Origin: Thermothielavioides terrestris NRRL 8126
Lineage: Eukaryota; Ascomycota; Sordariomycetes; Sordariales; Chaetomiaceae
Assembly (NCBI RefSeq): GCF_000226115.1
Contig: NC_016459.1
Location: forward strand, 2,527,501-2,591,500
Reading direction: 5' to 3'
Length of the DNA stretch: 64,000 nt
Shown: positions 57,017 through 64,000 of the stretch, piece after piece
How the letters are laid out: each line of letters opens with the position of its first letter
Position numbering within the stretch: the stretch's first letter is position 1
Notes under the pieces: generated by a model
The model's input: the letters and a program-made list of their open reading frames with translations, nothing else
The model's database searches: none
What the model was told of the DNA's origin: nothing
Position numbers and translations under genes: made by a program

Positions 57017-58257
57017 AGAATCATAGGGTCGCGCGGCGGGGCTGCGGGCTGCGCATTCCGCGGGGAGGAGCCGGAAGCAAGTCCTCGGACGATGCTGGAT
57101 GCTGTGGCTCGCGAGCCACACTTCGTACGGGGCAGAGGTTGGGTTTTCGCTCGACGTGAGGGCGAACATGAAGCGAAGGGACACGCGGCCGTTGAGCGTT
57201 ACCACGGGGAAAGGGGAAGCGGCTTGTGGCGGTTCCGGAATCCCAATCCTCCCCTGCATTTGCTGGTGGGGTGTCCTGTGCCGTGCCCCACTTTTACTAG
57301 CCAATCTAGGTTGTCGAGTGGGTGCTCACCACCAACTTGTCTACTCCGTACTCAGGTCTGTAACAGTGTTCAGCCGTCCACGCCCAACAGCCAGACGCCA
57401 ATTCCAACAACCTGGAAGCTATCAATTACCATGGGCAAAATACCGAGGGTACTCACGTACTAGTTTCAACGTTTAAATCTCCAATAACAGCACCTCGATT
57501 CTTACTATCCGGAAGAGATTGTGTCTAATCAAGTCAAAACCAAAAGCGAACGAGGCGTTGACCCAGATGTTTTGTAACACAAGGATCTTGATCCTATGGG
57601 TGTTTCTGTGGAAGGGCCAGAACTCAGCTACCTACGTTCTTTGGCCCTGAGATGGTGGGACCTCGGTGGTTCTCCTTCCACATTGCAGAAGACCCATCCC
57701 ATACTTCGAAGCATTATCCCTCCTGTACGGAGAAGAAACATGCGGCTGAATTTGACGCTCTCAACTCCTTCGCATGCTGGAGCAACTGCTTCCTCAACAC
57801 TCGGCCCCGGCTCCCTGGACTTTTGGTCAGTGACACTGAGAACCCGACCGCCGGCTGTTCGGAGCTCGCCATTTCGGCTTCTGCCTTTTACTACATCCCT
57901 CGATGCATTCGGAATACCTCGCTTGCTCCGAGTCGCTTTGAGGTCATGTCGACTTGCTTGGACACAGCGTCCTTACTCCATCCCATGGAGTTAGCTGTTG
58001 CCGACAAGCAGTAGCTAGAAAAGTCTAGTTAGAGGTTATATGTGTATGACTTTAGACGGTTTCTTTGCATTGCGGCACAATGGTGTTGGCTAAGGAGGCC
58101 TCGGGAGACACATCTCTTGTTACCCTTTCAAGGTCGGACGTAGATTGAGTTGAGTATCGCTACAAACGCCGATTGTCTATTTACTGTGGTCCTGCTCCCT
58201 CTTCATGCAGAGAACGTTAGATGCCAACCGATATCCCCGGGTGCCGGGGCGACTTAC
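57017..58257. other. Intergenic: promoter of the small TM gene and 3' flank of MDM35
   Basis: About 1.2 kb. No other gene is supported; the 132-codon frame at 57596-57994 is not recognisable. The last codons of MDM35 may extend into 58217-58257. Confidence 0.5.
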
Positions 58258-58712
58258 ATTTCTTCCTGCCCATCAGCGTCGCATCATTCTCTTTGTAGTC
58301 TTCCCGAGCTTCGTCCAACAACTTGTCTATCCCACGCTCCTTGAGTGCCTTCTGTGGATTCGGGTCTTGTCAGTGTTGCCAACGCGCCAGAAGCCGGCCG
58401 TTCTCCGGAAAAGACTTACTTGCAAGCAGGTACTATACTCCTTAAATAGCGTCGAGCATTCATTGTTGTCGGTGGTGCCAATCCCGCGAAGGTATTCTGG
58501 GGGGGGACTGTGAGCGAACGCGCTTCCAGTCTCAAACTAGAAGATGCTCTTGCCGAAGACGAGGACATACTTTCGCTGTACCACTTTAAGAAGCAAGTGT
58601 CGTAACGCCTTCACCACCACGAGAGCTGGTGAACAACTGACTGGAGAAAGAAGAGATCCTGGCCAACTCACTCCTTGAGCTCGTTACACTCTGGGGCCAG
58701 CGACTGCGACAT
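58258..58712 (-). CDS. MDM35: Mdm35 / TRIAP1-like twin CX9C intermembrane-space protein
   Basis: Four short exons missed by simple open-frame searches: 58712-58672, 58608-58571, 58496-58420 and 58351-58258, about 83 codons. The product begins MSQSLAPECNELKERYDTC and continues FLKWYSEKYLRG, CSTLFKEYSTCLQ and KALKERGIDKLLDEARED. Both CX9C pairs are intact (CNELKERYDTC and CSTLFKEYSTC). Mdm35 is imported by Mia40 and escorts Ups1/Ups2 (PRELI) lipid-transfer proteins that move phosphatidic acid and phosphatidylserine between mitochondrial membranes. Intron 1 uses an unusual gaag acceptor. The end is uncertain: after GRKK a GTAAGT donor occurs at 58257; an acceptor about 58 nt on would give an immediate TAG, while read-through stops at 58217. 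Confidence 0.88.
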
Positions 58713-59189
58713 GTTGGCTAGCTTCGATGATCCGTGACAAGGTTCCAGGCGAGACGTGATGCCGGGTGAACCGAGAGGACGCCGTCGACACTTTTCACCT
58801 AGCCGGCATGGCCTTCAACTTCCAGGGTCTCAGTAGCAGGACTCTCTGGCCGAAGTGCAATGCAGTCAATGTCGTTGCTAGGCACGCGCCCCCGAAGTCA
58901 CCTGCCTTGTGTGTACTGTGTCTAGTAAACGGAATACGGATTACACGGTAAGCTTGCTGTCGCCGTGCAGACAGGACAACGGTGGGGCGATTTTATCTTA
59001 TCGATAGAAGCTTAGTTAAGGCAAATCAGCGATCTGATTGGTCTACATGCGCAAGCGTGCGTCTGAACCGAAGATCGCCAAGACAAAGCGGATCCCTCAA
59101 AAGTTCAAGATCGCTTGGTTTTCTCGACAACTGACAACGGGCTCCCCCGATGCCTGCGAAAGCGAAGACATCCTAGCAGGACCATCGCA
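58713..59189. promoter_or_regulatory. Bidirectional promoter region of MDM35 and RRP6
   Basis: 477 bp between divergent start codons. No specific factor motif stands out. Confidence 0.5.
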
Positions 59190-62084
59190 ATGGACTCGTC
59201 GTCGCAGGAGCTGAAGCCTCTGCGAGACGCGGTGCAGTCAGCACTGGTCACAGTGACGCGGTCCGTCAACGCGCTTGCGAGCGAGGATCTCGAATTCCAG
59301 CGGACCGTCCATCCCTCGGTCGCGACCCGCCTCGGCCAGAACACGGATCGCCTGCTGCAGCTGGCGAGCGGCGTCCTGAAGTCGGCTGCGCACTTCACCG
59401 CCCAGAGAGAGCCCCGGTTGGAGGATGTGGACGACGTGGAAATCCAGTGGAAGAGCGTCGTCGACGTGATTGACTCGCTCCTCGAGAAGTCGGACACCTG
59501 CCTGGACGAGTACACCGGCTTGATCAAGAGGAAGGATGCGCCAACCGTTGATTCTGTACGGAACTGCACGATTTGCGGGCGTAATGCCCCGTTTTTTTTG
59601 CTTTCCCGATCTTGCTGACTGTGTCTCAGGGCCGAGAGGTCAAGCGCCCGAGAACGACAAACGACAGACTCGACTGGTCTTTGAAGCGCGCAAACATCCT
59701 GAAGCCACAGAACGCATTCGAGAAGAAGACAGACAACTTCGAGTCGGGTCCATGGAAGCCGCTGTTGACCAACAAGCCCCATGCCCAGGTCCCTCTCGAG
59801 TCCAGCCTGGAGCTTTTTACCGACGAGGAAGGCCATCCGCAGTACGCACCTACTACCCCTTTGCTTGTTTGCTGTTTCAGGAAACTGGCCATGAGCTGTA
59901 CTGACCTTCGCAGATACAAGCATCCGTATGAGCATGAAATTACCACCATGCGCTATCCGACGGAGGTTTCGCAGCCCTGCGAACCCAAGAAATATCTCCC
60001 AATCGAGAAGTCCAAGGCAATTTGGGTTGACACATACGATGGCGTTCTAGAAATGCTCGAGGAATTGAAGCAGGCGACCGAGATAGCCATCGATCTGGAG
60101 CATCACGATTACCGGACGTACGCGGGGCTGCTCTCCCTGATGCAGATCAGCACGCGGGAGAAAGACTGGATTGTTGACACACTTGTCCCTTGGAGGCACA
60201 AGCTCGAGGTGCTCAACGAAGTCTTTGCTGACCCCCGCATCGTCAAGGTAAACGACCCGTTGGACAGGAAGGGAGGACGAGTAACTAACAAGTTCAGGTT
60301 CTCCATGGCGCATTCATGGACATAATATGGCTCCAGCGAGATCTAGGGCTGTATGTCGTGGGGCTATTCGATACCTATTATGCTTGCGATGCCCTTGGGT
60401 ACGCAGGCCGCAGCCTGGCCTTTCTACTTAAAAAGTTCGCCGACTTCGATGCAGACAAGAAGTACCAGCTCGCAGACTGGCGGATACGGTAAGCCGAGCC
60501 AAACGTCCTTAGACCGGAAATGGGAACTGACCTAGCAGGCCCCTTCCCGACGAGATGTTTTATTATGCGCGGTCGGACACGCATTACCTCCTCTACATCT
60601 ACGACATGCTCCGCAACGAGCTAGCCGAGCTTTCCGCTCAGAGTCCCCCCGGCGAGAAACCCATCGACCGCGTCATTCAGAAGTCCAAGGAGGTGTCTCT
60701 GCAGCGATACGTACATCCTCTGTGTGACCGTGAAACTGGTGCCGGGAGTCGTGGGTGGTACAACACGTTGATCAAGTCGCCCACGCTCTACAACGGCGAA
60801 CAGTTTGCGGTCTACAAGGCGGTGCATAAGTGGCGGGATGATGTTGCCCGCCGGGAAGACGAGAGCCCGTACTACATCATGACCCAGCAGGTGCTGGCTG
60901 ATATAGCACGCATTCTGCCTACTGACCCCAAAGCCTTGTGGAGCCTTCTCGACTCCAACGCCCGGGCTCTGAAGCCCCGTCTCACGGAGTTGTTTGGAGT
61001 CATAGAACGCGCCCGGGCGGCTGGTGCAAACGGGCCTACGATGATGGAGTTTTTCAAACAGTCAACTGCAAGCGCACTGCAGACCTCATCCGGGAACGGA
61101 CCGGGGAAGGGAACTGAGGAAACAGATGTCAAACCGCTCAACATCCAAGAACTGAAGAGCGATCATTCTCAATTATGGGGCAGTGTGCCTCTCAGTTCAG
61201 CACGGGATGGCTCCACGAAAGGCCCTGCCGAGGATGAGCAAGAGGAAATTCCGGTCTACTCTTTTGACTTTGGCAGCATAAAGGAAGAGGAGCGTCCCAA
61301 CACCGCAGAACCGGCGCCACCAAGCAAGCCAGAGGAGGATGTCGAACTACTCACCGCTCAAGAAGATGAAGGGTTCACACTCAAGGGCGGACGGAAGCGC
61401 AAGGCCAGGGATGACGCTGACCTCGAGCTGCCGTCAGAGGTCGAGGCCGGCTCAGATGCTGAGGTGGACCAACGGAGCCCGGCTACCGATGAGCCCGAGG
61501 CGCCTACGCCTGACGCCGATAGCAGCGGCGACAATGCCAGGGCCATCGAAAGGGCCCTCAAACAGGCCAAAAAGCAAGCCAAGAAAGCACGGCGGGCAGA
61601 GTTCAAGCAGGCCGAGCGCGAGGCCAAACGGCTGGTCGAGCAAGGGGACGCGGAGGGGGCCAGGAAGCTTATGCTCGAAGCCAGGGAGGCGCGGAAGGCC
61701 GCGAACAGGGCCGCGAAGCTGGAACTGCAGCGGCTGCAACTACAATTGCAGCAACAACAAGACCAATCAACCCCGTCCGCCGTCAGCCCTCCCTCGGGCG
61801 CGGAGCTCACTCCCGAAGAGCAGGAGCAGGAGCAGGAGCAGGAGGACGAGGACGAGCAGCAGCCGTTCGACTACAGCAAGGCCGCGTCCGTGCTGCACGC
61901 CGCCTCCTCGTCCAAGGAGGACGATGGCGAGGACAACGGCAACGGCAACGACAACGGCAAAGGGAAGCGCGCCGGCGGCAAAGCCGCGTTCGATCCCTAC
62001 AGCAAGATGTCCGAGGACGCGCCGCAGGGCGCGAGGAAGGTGAATTACCAGCGGGCCGGCCGGACGGCGACCTTCCGCAAGTGA
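59190..62084 (+). CDS. RRP6: Nuclear exosome 3'-5' exoribonuclease Rrp6 (EXOSC10)
   Basis: DEDD-Y exonuclease of the nuclear exosome, processing rRNA, snoRNA and cryptic transcripts. Exons 59190-59555, 59630-59841, 59914-60247, 60298-60488 and 60539-62084, 882 aa. The N-terminal PMC2NT domain (binds Rrp47) is followed by the catalytic domain: [20 protein letters not shown] (D and E of motif I), [20 protein letters not shown] (motif II), [16 protein letters not shown] (motif III Tyr and Asp). An HRDC domain follows at [20 protein letters not shown] to [20 protein letters not shown]. The C-terminal part is a long acidic then Lys/Arg/Ala-rich coiled lasso ([20 protein letters not shown]), ending [20 protein letters not shown]. 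All introns preserve the frame; donors include GTACGG and GTAAAC. The first ATG in frame with PMC2NT is 59190. Confidence 0.96.
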
Positions 62085-62931
62085 GCTGCTGCAACCACAT
62101 GCAGAGCAGCAGCCTTCGCAGCGGCGTCAGCTGTGACAAGCCAGCGAGCGGGCTGCTGCTTGGATTTGGGGGGCGTGGCTGTCGTGTGTTGTATGTACAC
62201 TACTGTACTGCTGGGTACAGATAGATGCCATGGCGTTTGTTTACGCGGTGGGTTAAGGGCAAGACCAAGAGGACTGCCGGGGCTCGCATTCACGCAGTAG
62301 TCTCATCTTGAGTTTCGGGGAAATATATACCATGCGCGAGAGAAGGTGCGGGCTCCCTCGCGCCTGGCGGCGATGAACCCATGAACCGGAAGCACGACAC
62401 TGTGTGCGCTCTCTGTTGACTTGAGTGAACTGGGCTGGGTTGATCACGCATTGCATTGGGAATTGGCGGCTCGAGTTTCCAAGCTTCCGGCTTCCTTCAG
62501 ACTCGGAGAGGGTGCGCAGGAAGGCCAATGTCTGCGCGACTCTAATTGCCTCTACGGAGTACAGGGGATCTACAACGATCATGTTGCATCATTGCCGGCA
62601 GCTGGCCACTGAAGCAAACATATACAATGGTAGAACCTACTCAGCCTGTTGCAGCGAGTGTGCGTCCACGCAGCGGGGGCGAAGGAGATGCCTTGTTAGC
62701 CATGGTTTACGCGTATCCCACGTCACTGTTGAGACCAACCACGCACATATACACACGCACCAAATAGACACCGAAATCCAGAAAAGCGCAGCATTGTCAC
62801 CGTGTGTTGTTAAACAGATACGTCAGGTAAGGAAAAGCCAACCCCCGAACAGACAAAGGTACCGCATACAGCCTAAAGGCATAGACCCGGATTCCCGACC
62901 CCTATCGCCTCCAGCTCCTGAACTGGGCTCC
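62085..62931. other. Intergenic between convergent RRP6 and aspartic protease genes
   Basis: About 850 bp of 3' flanks; nothing notable. Confidence 0.6.

Positions 62932-64000
<1,069 letters not shown>

Overview
The window is nuclear DNA of a filamentous ascomycete, most likely a member of the Sordariales close to Chaetomiaceae (inference). The sequence shows compact GC-rich genes, introns of about 55-105 nt with GTRNGT-type donors, CTRAC/CTGAC branch points and YAG acceptors, and gene contents typical of Pezizomycotina: a DIM-2-type DNA methyltransferase, a cofactor-independent phosphoglycerate mutase, a nuclear ATP synthase subunit 9 and a FIG1 protein. No CRISPR array, operon, rRNA or convincing tRNA was seen.

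Layout from left to right: 3' part of a GH47 alpha-mannosidase (+); FIG1 (-); an APH-type kinase-like protein (-); a FrnE/DsbA-like oxidoreductase (+); DASH subunit SPC34 (-); a conserved acidic/Ser-rich protein of unknown function (+); TAF12 (+); proteasome lid RPN3 (+); a TOPORS-like RING protein (-); replication factor SLD2 (+); a secreted mucin-like protein with a CBM19-like domain (-); dim-2 (-); a large mitochondrial helical-repeat protein (-); MYST acetyltransferase SAS2 (+); two copies of a 403-bp non-autonomous DNA transposon; ATP synthase subunit 9 (+); cofactor-independent phosphoglycerate mutase (-); Mediator MED9 (+); tubulin cofactor C (-); GPI1/PIG-Q (-) with a small two-TM protein directly upstream; MDM35 (-); exosome RRP6 (+); and the 3' part of a vacuolar aspartic protease (-).

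The genes are mostly unrelated housekeeping genes of chromatin and transcription (TAF12, MED9, SAS2, dim-2), cell cycle (SPC34, SLD2, RPN3, TBCC), mitochondria (ATP9, MDM35, the large repeat protein) and the cell surface or secretory pathway (GH47, GPI1, the mucin-like protein, FIG1). Several pairs share short divergent promoters: RING/SLD2, the large mitochondrial protein/SAS2, and MDM35/RRP6. Exon structures were read by hand from splice motifs and frame continuity.

The only clearly accessory DNA is the transposon pair at 42.8-44.0 kb. Each copy has perfect 30-bp terminal inverted repeats, its own 8-9 bp target duplication, a G-rich hairpin and degenerate telomere-like repeats. The four differences between the copies are all TpG/TpA, the signature of repeat-induced point mutation. 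I see no gene cluster that forms an obviously new multi-gene system. The most useful new observations are this transposon family, the hidden multi-exon small genes (MDM35 and the GPI1-upstream membrane protein), the 6-nt last exon of ATP9, and the mucin-like CBM19 protein.
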